A program made the position numbers and the translations under genes. Shown here piece by piece: positions 17,592 through 25,658 of a DNA stretch of 64,000 nt (its first letter is position 1; every line of letters begins with the position of its first letter). A model generated the notes under the pieces. The model had not been told where the DNA came from. It was given only the letters and a program-made list of their open reading frames with translations, and did not search any database. This DNA comes from Megasphaera hominis (GTDB taxonomy: Bacteria > Bacillota > Negativicutes > Veillonellales > Megasphaeraceae): positions 1 through 64,000 of the forward strand of contig NZ_JACOGK010000001.1 of NCBI RefSeq assembly GCF_014269395.1, given 5' to 3'.

Positions 17592-18110
17592 TTAGATAAT
17601 ATGGGAACGGGCAAGGCTGCGGCAGACAAAAAAGCCGACAGCAGCGCCTCCTAAACCTGTCACTACCTGGGGCCAGCTCATGATAAAGAGCAGCGTGTGC
17701 CGCATAGCCGGCGGAAAGGCTACGGCGGCAAAAAGTATATAAAAGCCCAGGAAAAGAGTGGCCGCCTTCCCCAGTGCTGCCACGCTGAAGCCCAGCAGAC
17801 AGTGCTTGCGGCCCAGCCAGGCCAGGAGCACGTAAACGCAGTTACCCAGGGCTACAGGGACGACAAAGGGCAGGAAGGGCAGCATGCCTTCGATATAGGC
17901 AAAAAAAGGCGTCACACAAGCCGTGACAATACCGGCCCGCAAATCTACAGCCAGGACAGCTGTAATCAGGCAGGCATTGACGAGGACGCCGATAAAGGCA
18001 AAGCTGAACTGCGGTGGCATGGGAATCCACAGGCGCAGGCTCTGCAAGATCAAGGTCAGGGCCACGATAATCCCTGTCCGCGTCAGGATACGCAGATTCG
18101 CTCCTTCCAT
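17592..18110 (-). CDS. ECF-transporter S-component-like membrane protein
   Basis: A 172-aa, very hydrophobic protein with five or six membrane segments and an N-terminal helix TRTGIIVALTLILQSL. It resembles substrate-binding S-components of energy-coupling-factor vitamin transporters, which work with a shared ATPase module. As the first gene ahead of folate synthesis genes, a pterin, folate or precursor substrate is an inference only. Confidence 0.6.
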   Translation of the reverse strand: MEGANLRILTRTGIIVALTLILQSLRLWIPMPPQFSFAFIGVLVNACLITAVLAVDLRAGIVTACVTPFFAYIEGMLPFLPFVVPVALGNCVYVLLAWLGRKHCLLGFSVAALGKAATLFLGFYILFAAVAFPPAMRHTLLFIMSWPQVVTGLGGAAVGFFVCRSLARSHII

Positions 18111-18199
18111 AACAACCTCTCTACTCTACAGAAAATATGACAAATGTGTTACAATTAAAAACTGAAGTATCTATTATATTGTATCTATTGAGGTGCCAG

Positions 18200-19306
18200 A
18201 TGTCAAAACGATTTATACATTCTATCAATTATATGCGCGGAATCTGCATGCTTGGCGTCATTGCCATTCACGTTGGTTCTGTGGCACTCCTCAACCCGAC
18301 GCCCAATCTCGAGCTCGTGGCTGTTCTGGAAATCCTTTCCCGTTTTTCCGTGCCGACGTTCTTCTTTCTCTCGGCCTTTGGCATGTTCATGAGCCAGCCT
18401 GTTGAAGGCCCCTTTGTCTACAAGGACTATTTGAAGCGCCGCCTGCGTACCGTCCTCGTACCGTACGTGGCCTGGTCTCTGTTTTACATGACCTATAGCT
18501 CTATTCTCAGCCATAACGCCAGTATTTTCCAGCCTCTTGCCTTTATACGTACCCTCTGGTATGGCCTGGCCATGTATCACATCTATTTTCTCGTTATTCT
18601 CCTTTGGTTCTATTTTCTCATGCCTTTGTGGCGCGTCATGCTGCGCGGCATGAATCACCACCCCTGGTTTTGGTTTACCCTGCTCTTTGCCGGTAACGTA
18701 GTCTTCAACTTCTACTCGAGCTACGTCTGGGATTTCCATTCGGCCAATCCGTTCCTGCAGGATGCCTTTACGTACCGCCTGAACTACGTCGTCCTGCACT
18801 ATCTCTTCATCTTCCTCTTCGGCGCCTTTACAGCTGAACACTTCCAGGCAACGTGCAACTGGCTGTCCCGGCACGGTCTTTTGGTCAATAGCTTTCAGGC
18901 TCTGACGACAGCAGGCATGCTCATGGCCTATTACGGCATCATGGCAACGCTTCACTACGACGCCCTATCTGCCGTCTTTACGATCCATCAGCTGAGCCCT
19001 ATCGGCATGGCCTACACCCTGTCGACGATACTCTACCTTCTCTATTGGCTCGAATGTCACCGCGTACCGCCGTTCCTGCATAGGTTCTTCTCCCTTCTGG
19101 GCGACTACTCGTATCCCATTTATCTCGTACATCCCCTCTTTTTGAGCTTCCTCACGTGGTCTGCAGCTCACTTCCATATTTACCTGAGAAGCCTTTACAT
19201 CATTGCCATTTACCTGGCAGTCACCTGTCTGGCTACAGCATTCTCGGCTATCATTACGTGGCTGCCCCTGCCAAAGTGGCTGAGCATCTGCCTCAAAGGG
19301 AAATAA
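18200..19306 (+). CDS. Acyltransferase 3 family membrane protein
   Basis: A 368-aa protein with about ten membrane segments, of the acyltransferase-3 family that adds acyl groups to surface sugars. The N-terminus has SINYMRGICMLGVIAIHVG with the family's histidine, and GDYSYPIYLVHPLFL near the end is typical. The frame is open from 18137, but GAGGTG before the ATG at 18200 and the start of conserved sequence place the true start there. It is transcribed away from the folate operon. Confidence 0.85.
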   Translation: MSKRFIHSINYMRGICMLGVIAIHVGSVALLNPTPNLELVAVLEILSRFSVPTFFFLSAFGMFMSQPVEGPFVYKDYLKRRLRTVLVPYVAWSLFYMTYSSILSHNASIFQPLAFIRTLWYGLAMYHIYFLVILLWFYFLMPLWRVMLRGMNHHPWFWFTLLFAGNVVFNFYSSYVWDFHSANPFLQDAFTYRLNYVVLHYLFIFLFGAFTAEHFQATCNWLSRHGLLVNSFQALTTAGMLMAYYGIMATLHYDALSAVFTIHQLSPIGMAYTLSTILYLLYWLECHRVPPFLHRFFSLLGDYSYPIYLVHPLFLSFLTWSAAHFHIYLRSLYIIAIYLAVTCLATAFSAIITWLPLPKWLSICLKGK

Positions 19307-19321
19307 TAAACTCTCCAATGT

Positions 19322-19373
19322 AAAAGTACCGTCCTGTACAGGATTACCAATACCTGCATAGGACGGTACTTTT
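19322..19373. terminator. Bidirectional terminator, acyltransferase / Tat-redox operon
   Basis: AAAAGTACCGTCCT (19322-19335) pairs perfectly with AGGACGGTACTTTT (19360-19373), with T residues on the plus side and a shorter T run on the minus side. Confidence 0.85.
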
Positions 19374-19384
19374 TTATTACTTTT

Positions 19385-19723
19385 TTACTGTTTTTTCATT
19401 TCGTAGCGCAGACAATCAAGACAATCGAGCTTGCGCTGTTCTGTATGGATTCGCTGTACCAGCTGCCGGCGTTGTGTGTCAATGAGCTGCAACAGCTCTG
19501 CCTGATGTTCACCGGGGGCATGGCTAAGATGCAAATACGTACAAATATCCCTGTCAGAAAAGCCCAGGTCTACGAGAGTTGCCACGAGGCTCAGTTCTTC
19601 AATTTCAGAATCCGTATAAGGGCCTGTCTGGCCTTTACGGCAACAGGCCTCGTATTTCCGTACGATATCCGGAGAAATATTGTAGTTTTTACTTAGCTTT
19701 GCTTGGTTCAAATTGTGTGACAT
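19385..19723 (-). CDS. MerR-like HTH regulator
   Basis: A 112-aa protein with a MerR-type helix-turn-helix and wing, YNISPDIVRKYEACC then YTDSEIEELSLVATLVDLGFSDRDICTYL. A helical C-terminus with a CLDC pair follows. The MerR first helix is somewhat short. It closes the Tat-redox operon, overlapping the preceding gene, so autoregulation of that operon is plausible. The cysteine pair might sense metal or redox state, which is inference. Confidence 0.65.
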   Translation of the reverse strand: MSHNLNQAKLSKNYNISPDIVRKYEACCRKGQTGPYTDSEIEELSLVATLVDLGFSDRDICTYLHLSHAPGEHQAELLQLIDTQRRQLVQRIHTEQRKLDCLDCLRYEMKKQ

Positions 19724-20228
19724 AGGTTTGGAATACCTCCCCTGCGTGTTTCATGTTGTCGAGACCTTGAGACACATGACCTAAAGGAATAAGATCGTCT
19801 GACGCTGCTTCGTCGGCCAAAAATACGACCAGTTCGTTTTTAGCCGTATCGAAGGCTACGTCACCGGCGACAGGATTCATGCCCTTATTGCTTTCGCGCT
19901 GAAATACCGTAGCCGGCAGGCCTGGCAGGACCAAACGATTGCCCTGATGCTGCAGCTGGACGACAAAAGGCCGCCGTTCCGCTACTTCAAGGGCGGCTTC
20001 TGTATCGTACAATTCCAGTTTTGCCTGACCGCCGGGAAACGAAAGGCCTGCCTGTAACGGCGTTTCTTCCATGCTATACTGGTTCATACTGTATGACGAA
20101 GCTGCAGAGCTGCACACGGTCCACGGATTCAGGAGACAATGAACGTATGATGAAACGACGACTGCCAGGATAGCTGCTATGGCTACGTAGAGCCAGCGTA
20201 TGGGATGGTGCTGAAATAAGAAGCCCAT
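19689..20228 (-). CDS. Membrane-anchored cyclophilin-like fold protein
   Basis: A 179-aa protein with an N-terminal membrane segment (about residues 13-32) and an outer domain. It contains GDVAFDTAKNELVVFL and DLIPLGHVSQGLD, a pattern close to the bacterial cyclophilin-like domain often found beside flavin and FeS redox proteins. The annotation is moderate. It overlaps the MerR-like gene by 35 bp and follows the flavodoxin-like gene by 12 bp. Confidence 0.5.
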   Translation of the reverse strand: MGFLFQHHPIRWLYVAIAAILAVVVSSYVHCLLNPWTVCSSAASSYSMNQYSMEETPLQAGLSFPGGQAKLELYDTEAALEVAERRPFVVQLQHQGNRLVLPGLPATVFQRESNKGMNPVAGDVAFDTAKNELVVFLADEAASDDLIPLGHVSQGLDNMKHAGEVFQTYVTQFEPSKAK

Positions 20229-20240
20229 GGGATCTCCTCC

Positions 20241-20897
20241 TTAAAGACTGGCGCCCAGCTTATAGGCCTGGTCGGGAAATTCAGATTTTTCAATCAGTGA
20301 ACGGGCACCGCAGCCAATGGCCAGGACCTTGCCCATATCGGTCCAGCCCATGTAGCGGACGAGTGTATCGTAGTGATCAACCAGGGCATTCATGGTCCAG
20401 TCGGCACTATTATAGGCCGTAGCCATGAGGACTGATTTCTTGCCCGTGAGATGTCCCGTGCGGGAATAAAAACGATCGACAATGGTCTTTAGCTGTGCCG
20501 ACATACCGTAATAATATAATGGTGTAATAAGGGCAATCATGTCCATATCGAGCAGATGGGGCATGAGTTTTTGCTGGATTGCATCATTATAAATGCAATC
20601 ACCATCCATGCCGCAATGATCGCAGCCAATACAGGGATGAATATCTTCAAAAGCCGCATTAAAGCGGAATACGTCGTGACCGGCTGACTTAGCCCCTTCA
20701 ATAAACTTATCGGCCAGCAAAAACGACGTGCCATGATCATGAGGGCTCCCCGTTACTACGACAATTTTCATTTTCTTTCCTCCTCCAATCGCAGCTGCCG
20801 CCGACGTACCACCCTGAGAAAGGATCGTACCGCAACCGCTTAAAAACAAAGTCATCATACCGAGTCCGGATAGCTTTAAAAACTCGCGTCTGTCCAT
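20241..20897 (-). CDS. Tat-exported lipoprotein flavodoxin/FMN reductase
   Basis: A 218-aa NADPH-dependent FMN reductase-type flavoprotein. It starts with a twin-arginine signal, MDRREFLKLSG, followed by the lipobox-like FLSGCG, so it is probably folded in the cytoplasm, exported and lipid-anchored. The flavodoxin-like domain has VVTGSPHDHGTS (FMN phosphate loop), CIGCDHCGMDGDC (a possible FeS or disulfide cluster) and TPLYYYGMSAQLKTIVDRFYS. Location outside the membrane is unusual for this fold and fits the Tat context of the operon. Confidence 0.8.
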   Translation of the reverse strand: MDRREFLKLSGLGMMTLFLSGCGTILSQGGTSAAAAIGGGKKMKIVVVTGSPHDHGTSFLLADKFIEGAKSAGHDVFRFNAAFEDIHPCIGCDHCGMDGDCIYNDAIQQKLMPHLLDMDMIALITPLYYYGMSAQLKTIVDRFYSRTGHLTGKKSVLMATAYNSADWTMNALVDHYDTLVRYMGWTDMGKVLAIGCGARSLIEKSEFPDQAYKLGASL

Positions 20898-20923
20898 CTA
20901 AATCGCCTCTTTCTCCGTCACCT

Positions 20924-22159
20924 TTACGCGCCAAAATATTCTTTCGTCTGCCGCATGCGCGCCCGGATTTGTACGTGGAAGGGACAGCGCGGTTCGCACT
21001 GGCCGCATTGGATACAATCACCGGCCTTACGGGACTGGCGCATATAATGATCCTTCGCCAGGGCATCGCCGGCCTGGGCCAGATCGTAAAACTTATTCGT
21101 TGCCGCAATATCGATGGCCCGCACACAGGGCTGGCAGTGGCCGCAATAAATGCAAACGCCGTCCATGTCCTTGACCTGTGATTTAAGGATATCCGAATAG
21201 CTTCGTTCTTCCGGTGTAGCTGCATAATAGAGGGCCGCACTTTTGAGGTCCATGAGGTTGCGCACGCCGGGGATGACGGAAATAACCGCCGGCCTGTCGA
21301 GACAGTACTGGATACACTGGACAGGCGTCATCGCTTTGCCAAAGGGCGACGAACCGGCAGAAAGGAGACGGCCGCCGCCGTAGGCCTTCATGACCGTAAT
21401 GCCGACACCCATTTGCTGGGTCCGTTCGTAGAGCTTCTTGCGGTCTGCGTCGAGGGTCATGCCGCCGCCGGAGGAAACGAAATCGTACGACGGGTTGATG
21501 CTGAACATGTAGACGTCCATGAGGCCCGTATCGAGAAAGCGGTTAGCCATTTCTACAGAATGAGAGGAAAACCCGATATTGCGGATAATGCCTTCCTGTT
21601 TCAGCTTCTGGGCGTAATCGAGAAGGCCATTATTGAGCATGTCATCGTAATCCTTGCCTTCGTCGACATAGTGAATGAAACCGATGTCGCTGTAATCGGT
21701 CTGGAAGGTTTTCAGCTGTGTTTCAAAGCCTTCCTTGACCTTGGCAAAATCACGGGTCCGCGTATAGGTACCACCGGGATAGGTCGCACCGATATGCATC
21801 TGCGTGATAAAAGACTGTCGCCGCCCCTTCATGGCCTTGCCCATGAGCTCTGCCGAGGCAAAGTTCGACATGACCGTATCGACGAGATTAATGCCCTTAT
21901 CTGCAGCATAATCAAATATGCGCTGGATTTCGTCGCCATCCGCTTCGTGAATGGCGCTGGCACCGATGCCAATGGTACTGACCTTCGTGTTGCTGTGAGG
22001 AATAATCCTGTATTGTACGTCCCCCGTGTCGGCAATACTGGTTATTCTCTGTTCGTTAAAGGCTTCACGCCGCGACTTGAGACCACACCCGGAAAGGGCC
22101 AGTCCGGCCGCGCCTAACCCGGCAATTTTCAGAAAGTTTCTTCTATTCATGGTCTGCAT
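20924..22159 (-). CDS. Tat-exported lipoprotein aldo/keto reductase with 4Fe-4S domain
   Basis: A 411-aa protein. Residues 1-30 carry a twin-arginine signal (MNRRNFLKIAG) and a lipobox LSGCG. An aldo/keto reductase barrel follows (NLVDTVMSNFASAELMGKA, GFIHYVDEG, NIGFSSHS). The C-terminus has two cysteine clusters, CIYCGHCQPC and CIQCGQCEPRCPF. AKRs of this 4Fe-4S type are known, but export by Tat is noteworthy. The start overlaps the small Cys-rich gene. It probably takes electrons from the membrane FeS protein encoded upstream. Confidence 0.85.
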   Translation of the reverse strand: MQTMNRRNFLKIAGLGAAGLALSGCGLKSRREAFNEQRITSIADTGDVQYRIIPHSNTKVSTIGIGASAIHEADGDEIQRIFDYAADKGINLVDTVMSNFASAELMGKAMKGRRQSFITQMHIGATYPGGTYTRTRDFAKVKEGFETQLKTFQTDYSDIGFIHYVDEGKDYDDMLNNGLLDYAQKLKQEGIIRNIGFSSHSVEMANRFLDTGLMDVYMFSINPSYDFVSSGGGMTLDADRKKLYERTQQMGVGITVMKAYGGGRLLSAGSSPFGKAMTPVQCIQYCLDRPAVISVIPGVRNLMDLKSAALYYAATPEERSYSDILKSQVKDMDGVCIYCGHCQPCVRAIDIAATNKFYDLAQAGDALAKDHYMRQSRKAGDCIQCGQCEPRCPFHVQIRARMRQTKEYFGA

Positions 22160-22358
22160 CCCCCTCTTTGTGCTTCTTCTTATAAAATGCCGTGGCTCCC
22201 ATCCAGGCCACAGCCGCTATGGCAATGACACAGCCACCGCCGCAGGTACCACAAATACCGTTACACAGTGGTGCTGCGCCGGATGCTGTCTCTGCAGCAC
22301 TGCTCAAAAAAGCCGTTCCTGCCGCGCCAGAACTGGCGAGCATGGTAAACTTTTTCAT
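22143..22358 (-). CDS. Small Cys/Gly-rich membrane protein
   Basis: A 71-aa protein with a hydrophobic N-terminus, the motif CNGICGTCGGGC in the centre, and a membrane segment followed by a charged tail KKKHKEGD. I do not recognise the family. It overlaps its neighbours on both sides (ATGA overlap upstream), so it is part of the operon. The cysteines could carry a metal or FeS centre near the membrane. Confidence 0.6.
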   Translation of the reverse strand: MKKFTMLASSGAAGTAFLSSAAETASGAAPLCNGICGTCGGGCVIAIAAVAWMGATAFYKKKHKEGDADHE

Positions 22359-23197
22359 TTTACTTCACCTCTCCCGTAGGAAATGGCCTTGGCCGGACAT
22401 GTATGCTGGCATTCCTGACAGAGGATGCAGCGATGCCGGTCGAGCTTCAGGGCATGATCCGTCAGAGTCAGGCAGCTCATGGGACAGACCTTGGTACAGC
22501 GGCCGCAGTGAACGCACGACGGCTGGCCCACGCGCAAACGCCACGTCCACGGTATATGCACGCCTAAAACATGGACCAAATTACTGCAGGCACCAACGGG
22601 ACAGAGGAAATTACAGAAGCCCCGGCCGCCTTGCGTGAAGATGCCCATGATGAAGAACCAAACCAAAAAGGTCAGAATAAGGGAAATAGAATAAACCGGC
22701 AAATGACCCGTCGTTACTGTCTGGACGAAGAGATCGAAGACGTAGAAATTGCAATATGAGCAATGTTCGCTAATACCGACGACACCGGCCAGGAGAAAGC
22801 CTGCAAAGAAACCGTACCGGATAGGTGTGGCTGGAATGTGTTTAGGCCAGTCAATCTTGAAGCGGTCCGGCACGAGACGGGACAAATATTCCGGCAGTGC
22901 TCCGGCCGGACAGAGTTTGCCACAAAAGAGCGGCCCAAAGAAAAGCGACACGACGAGTAAAAGGCCGAAGGCGATGAGTGACACCGGACCGGCTTCGCCC
23001 ATATTGCCCAGGAGCAAATCATGGAGCGGAATGCGGAAGCATGGTTCATGAATGCTGTAAAGCTGCGTCGGCGTAATGAAAAGGTCGATAAAACGGGCAA
23101 AACCGTCAAAAGGTGCATAAAAAAGCATAAAGCCAATGACGTAGCCTGCAAGCCGCAACGAACGATAGCGGACAATATCCTTTGAGATCTTAGCCAT
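22355..23197 (-). CDS. NapH/CcoG-type 4Fe-4S membrane protein
   Basis: A 280-aa protein with about five membrane segments. CGKLCPAG, a CNFLCPVGACS pair between membrane helices, and two C-terminal ferredoxin motifs CVHCGRCTKVCP and CILCQECQHTCP identify the NapH/YccM group. Such proteins move electrons from quinol or other donors to an extracytoplasmic partner. Here the partners are probably the Tat-exported AKR and flavoprotein encoded next. It overlaps tatA by 8 bp. Confidence 0.88.
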   Translation of the reverse strand: MAKISKDIVRYRSLRLAGYVIGFMLFYAPFDGFARFIDLFITPTQLYSIHEPCFRIPLHDLLLGNMGEAGPVSLIAFGLLLVVSLFFGPLFCGKLCPAGALPEYLSRLVPDRFKIDWPKHIPATPIRYGFFAGFLLAGVVGISEHCSYCNFYVFDLFVQTVTTGHLPVYSISLILTFLVWFFIMGIFTQGGRGFCNFLCPVGACSNLVHVLGVHIPWTWRLRVGQPSCVHCGRCTKVCPMSCLTLTDHALKLDRHRCILCQECQHTCPAKAISYGRGEVK

Positions 23198-23387
23198 GGT
23201 GGCTCACGGCCCCCTTCTGTTCCTGAGCTTCCGGTTCCTGCGGTGCTTCTACCCCATTGAGAGCGCTGCGAAAATCGTGGACACTCTTCCCCAGGGCCTT
23301 GCCCAGACCGGCGATCTTGCCGGGTCCAAAAACGACGAGGGCGATCAAAAGGACCAAGCCCCATTCTTCCATACCAAAACGTCCCAT
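23190..23387 (-). CDS. tatA: Twin-arginine translocase subunit TatA/E
   Basis: A 65-aa protein with a short membrane segment (WGLVLLIALVVF) followed by the FGPGK hinge and an amphipathic helix (IAGLGKALGKSVHDFRSAL), the TatA signature. It is the first gene of an operon with two Tat substrates. No tatC is in the window, so it must work with TatC encoded elsewhere. Confidence 0.92.
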   Translation of the reverse strand: MGRFGMEEWGLVLLIALVVFGPGKIAGLGKALGKSVHDFRSALNGVEAPQEPEAQEQKGAVSHHG

Positions 23388-23755
23388 ACTGTATTCCCCC
23401 TCTTACTTTGTAAAACTAATACCCGCATGGAAATAGACAGAAAATTTAGTTTTTTCTCAGCCTATTATTTTCCATAGTTATAGTATAGGAGAAATATATC
23501 CTTAAATCTAATGCTTATATTTTATCTTTATGTATGCCTCGGGCGTATTTCTTTATTATGCAGGTGTGGAAGTAAGCATGATAGGCATAGGTTCACCCCT
23601 ATCCCCGGTTTGCAGTACTTTTGCAGGCATCACGTTTACGAGACGTTTCGTTCCGCCTCTATCCCTCGTTGTTCAAGCAGCGAGTACGTTCTCCCCAGAG
23701 AAAGAAAAACACTTCTCCCAAGGTCCTCAGGAGAAGTGTTTTTCATCATGCCTTC
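23388..23755. other. Intergenic stretch upstream of tatA
   Basis: About 370 bases without a supportable gene. The part next to tatA should hold the operon promoter, but I see no strong -35/-10 pair. The distal part contains only the terminator at 23705-23743. Short open frames here have no ribosome sites. Confidence 0.5.
23705..23743 (-). terminator. Terminator of secreted paralogue 1
   Basis: AAAAACACTTCTCC (23705-23718) pairs with GGAGAAGTGTTTTT (23730-23743). On the minus strand the stem ends in T residues, 13 bp after the stop of the gene at 23756. Confidence 0.88.
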
Positions 23756-24142
23756 TTATTTCTTGTTTTTTTCGGCCATTACTTTCTGGAGTACTGCGTC
23801 AGCCATACGGGCCCGGGCCTTGATGACGTTGTTGCCATTTTTGACCGATTCGGGATAGAAGTTGCTCTTGTATTTGCTCTTCTTGGTCTTCGTGATCATT
23901 TCCTTGAGCTGAATGGTCTGTTCATCCACGTTGTAGACGTACGTGCAATAGTCCGTCGTGTCACCGGCCTGTTCTACCGTTTCAAAGGTCAGGGTTTCCA
24001 TGCCTGCCGGATAGGACAGCTTTGCCGTACTCATGTCAATGGTCGTGAACTGGTTGTACTGCCAGACTTCTTCTTTTGCAAAGGCCGTCACAGAAACAGC
24101 CAGAGTTAAGGCCAATACGGCCAGAATTTTTTTTGCCTTCAA
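23756..24142 (-). CDS. Secreted protein, paralogue 1 (unknown function)
   Basis: A 128-aa protein with a signal peptide (KAKKILAVLALTLAVSVTAFAK) and a 105-residue mature part rich in Thr, Tyr and Lys. It has one Cys (DYCTYVYNVDEQTIQLKEM). I do not know the family. It is about 80 percent similar by eye to the protein at 25186, and the LysR gene lies between them. The frame opens at GTG 24151, but GGCGGTG placed 6 bp before TTG 24142 is the better site, and the paralogue has the same arrangement, so I use TTG. Confidence 0.65.
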   Translation of the reverse strand: MKAKKILAVLALTLAVSVTAFAKEEVWQYNQFTTIDMSTAKLSYPAGMETLTFETVEQAGDTTDYCTYVYNVDEQTIQLKEMITKTKKSKYKSNFYPESVKNGNNVIKARARMADAVLQKVMAEKNKK

Positions 24143-24213
24143 AAAGTACACCGCCTTTTCAAATATAGTAAACCTAGATGTCCCCTATTATACCATAATT
24201 CGGCCGCTTGCGG

Positions 24214-25128
24214 TTAGTCCTTTTTCTCTGTCTCACCATTCGTATCTGCAGAAAGACCGGCTATATAGTCTTTGAAAAAATCCTGGAAGAGGTGTACGGG
24301 CTTAGCTACAAACTGGTTCTTGCGCCAAACAAAAAAGCCACTGTCTTTCATATCCGGTTCAAGGGGACAGAGATGAAATTCGTCCGGCACCGTTTCCAGC
24401 ATGAACGTAAGCACCTTGCCGACGCCTGCCCGGACGAGATAGCCCATATTGTGGACGGAGAGGTTCACATGGCCTCGGATGCGAATCGTTCCTGCATACG
24501 GACCGAGCCAGTTTTCTACGTCATTACGTACAGAAGGCCGCATGGGAATAATAATATCCTGGCCAGACAGGTCTTTCGGATGGATGCAGGGCAGTTTGGC
24601 TAAGGGATCATCTCTGCGCATGAACAGGCACCAGCCGTCCCGTTTAGGCAGCTGCACAATATGGTATGTGCTAATATCGACCGGGTCAGCGACGAGACCG
24701 AAGTCGAGAAAACCCTGTTCCAGTTTTTCCTTTACGTCATCGGCAATGGCCGTGTAAACAGAAAAGGTGACGTCCGGATAGCGTTTTTGGAAGGCTGCTA
24801 TGCCTTGGGCCAGATATTCCATATTGGCCGTTTCGCCTGCGCCGATAGAAATATTTCCTGCCACATCCATATCAGCATGAGCCATTTCTTCTACGGTCTT
24901 ACACGTAAGCTCTACGATTTCCTGGGCCCGGCGGCGTAAAAGCATGCCTGAGTCAGTCAGTGTAATGTGATGACTGCCGCGTTCGAAGAGGGTCACGCCC
25001 AGTTTTTCCTCAAGGGCTGCCATTTGCCTGGATAGCGTCGGCTGTGTAATGTGCAGGACATCGGCAGCGTGCGTAATGTTTTCTTCCCTGGCGACGGTGA
25101 GAAAATACTTCAGCGTCCGTAATTCCAT
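24214..25128 (-). CDS. LysR-family transcriptional regulator
   Basis: A 304-aa LTTR with an N-terminal HTH (MELRTLKYFLTVAREENITHAADVLHITQPTLSRQMAALEEKLG) and a C-terminal effector-binding domain, CynR/CysL-like. It is flanked by the two paralogous secreted-protein genes in the same direction. A terminator separates it from the upstream paralogue. Its effector is unknown. Confidence 0.9.
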   Translation of the reverse strand: MELRTLKYFLTVAREENITHAADVLHITQPTLSRQMAALEEKLGVTLFERGSHHITLTDSGMLLRRRAQEIVELTCKTVEEMAHADMDVAGNISIGAGETANMEYLAQGIAAFQKRYPDVTFSVYTAIADDVKEKLEQGFLDFGLVADPVDISTYHIVQLPKRDGWCLFMRRDDPLAKLPCIHPKDLSGQDIIIPMRPSVRNDVENWLGPYAGTIRIRGHVNLSVHNMGYLVRAGVGKVLTFMLETVPDEFHLCPLEPDMKDSGFFVWRKNQFVAKPVHLFQDFFKDYIAGLSADTNGETEKKD

Positions 25129-25146
25129 AGTTTCCCCTCCAAAAAG

Positions 25147-25177
25147 GGCACTCCTCCCAGATTCTGGAAGAAGTGCC
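25147..25177 (-). terminator. Terminator of secreted paralogue 2
   Basis: GGCACTCCTCCCAG (25147-25160) pairs with CTGGAAGAAGTGCC (25164-25177) with two G-T pairs. On the minus strand it is followed by CTTTTTGG. Confidence 0.8.
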
Positions 25178-25185
25178 GTTACTTC

Positions 25186-25572
25186 TTAATGTTTTTCTTT
25201 TTTGGCCAGTACCTTTTGCAGGACATCGTCTGCCATGCGCGCCCGGGCCTTGATGACGTTATTGCCGTTCTTGACCGATTCCGGATAGAAGCTGCTCTTG
25301 TACTTGCTCTTTTTTGTACGCGTTACCATTTCCTTGAGCTGAATGGTCTGTTCATCCACGTTATAGACGTACGTGCAGTAATCCGTCGTTTCGCCGGCTT
25401 TTTCTATCGTTTCAAAGGTAAGGGTCTGCATACCTGCCGGATAGGAAATCTTAGCCGAATTCATATCGATCGTCGTAAACTGATTATATTGCCACAGGTC
25501 GTCCTTGGCAAAGGCCGTTACAGAAACGGCCAGGGACAGCAAGAGTGCTGCCAGTATCTTTTTTGTTTTCAA
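25186..25572 (-). CDS. Secreted protein, paralogue 2 (unknown function)
   Basis: A 128-aa protein with the signal peptide KTKKILAALLLSLAVSVTAFAK and the same domain as the product at 23756. Shared segments include TDYCTYVYNVDEQTIQLKEM and FYPESVKNGNNVIKARARMAD. The first in-frame start is GTG 25581, but GGCGGTG six bases before TTG 25572 indicates the TTG. The function is unknown. The pair probably arose by duplication around the LysR gene. Confidence 0.65.
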   Translation of the reverse strand: MKTKKILAALLLSLAVSVTAFAKDDLWQYNQFTTIDMNSAKISYPAGMQTLTFETIEKAGETTDYCTYVYNVDEQTIQLKEMVTRTKKSKYKSSFYPESVKNGNNVIKARARMADDVLQKVLAKKEKH

Positions 25573-25658
25573 AAGAAACACCGCCTTTTCTCTTCCTATG
25601 TACTATATGATAAGCCTATAAGAGTTATTATACCATATTTTTAGAAAACAGGAGACAC

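Noticed and set aside
21413..22117. 234-codon plus-strand open frame opposite the Tat AKR gene
   Set aside because: Shadow of the AKR coding sequence, no start signals and no domain.
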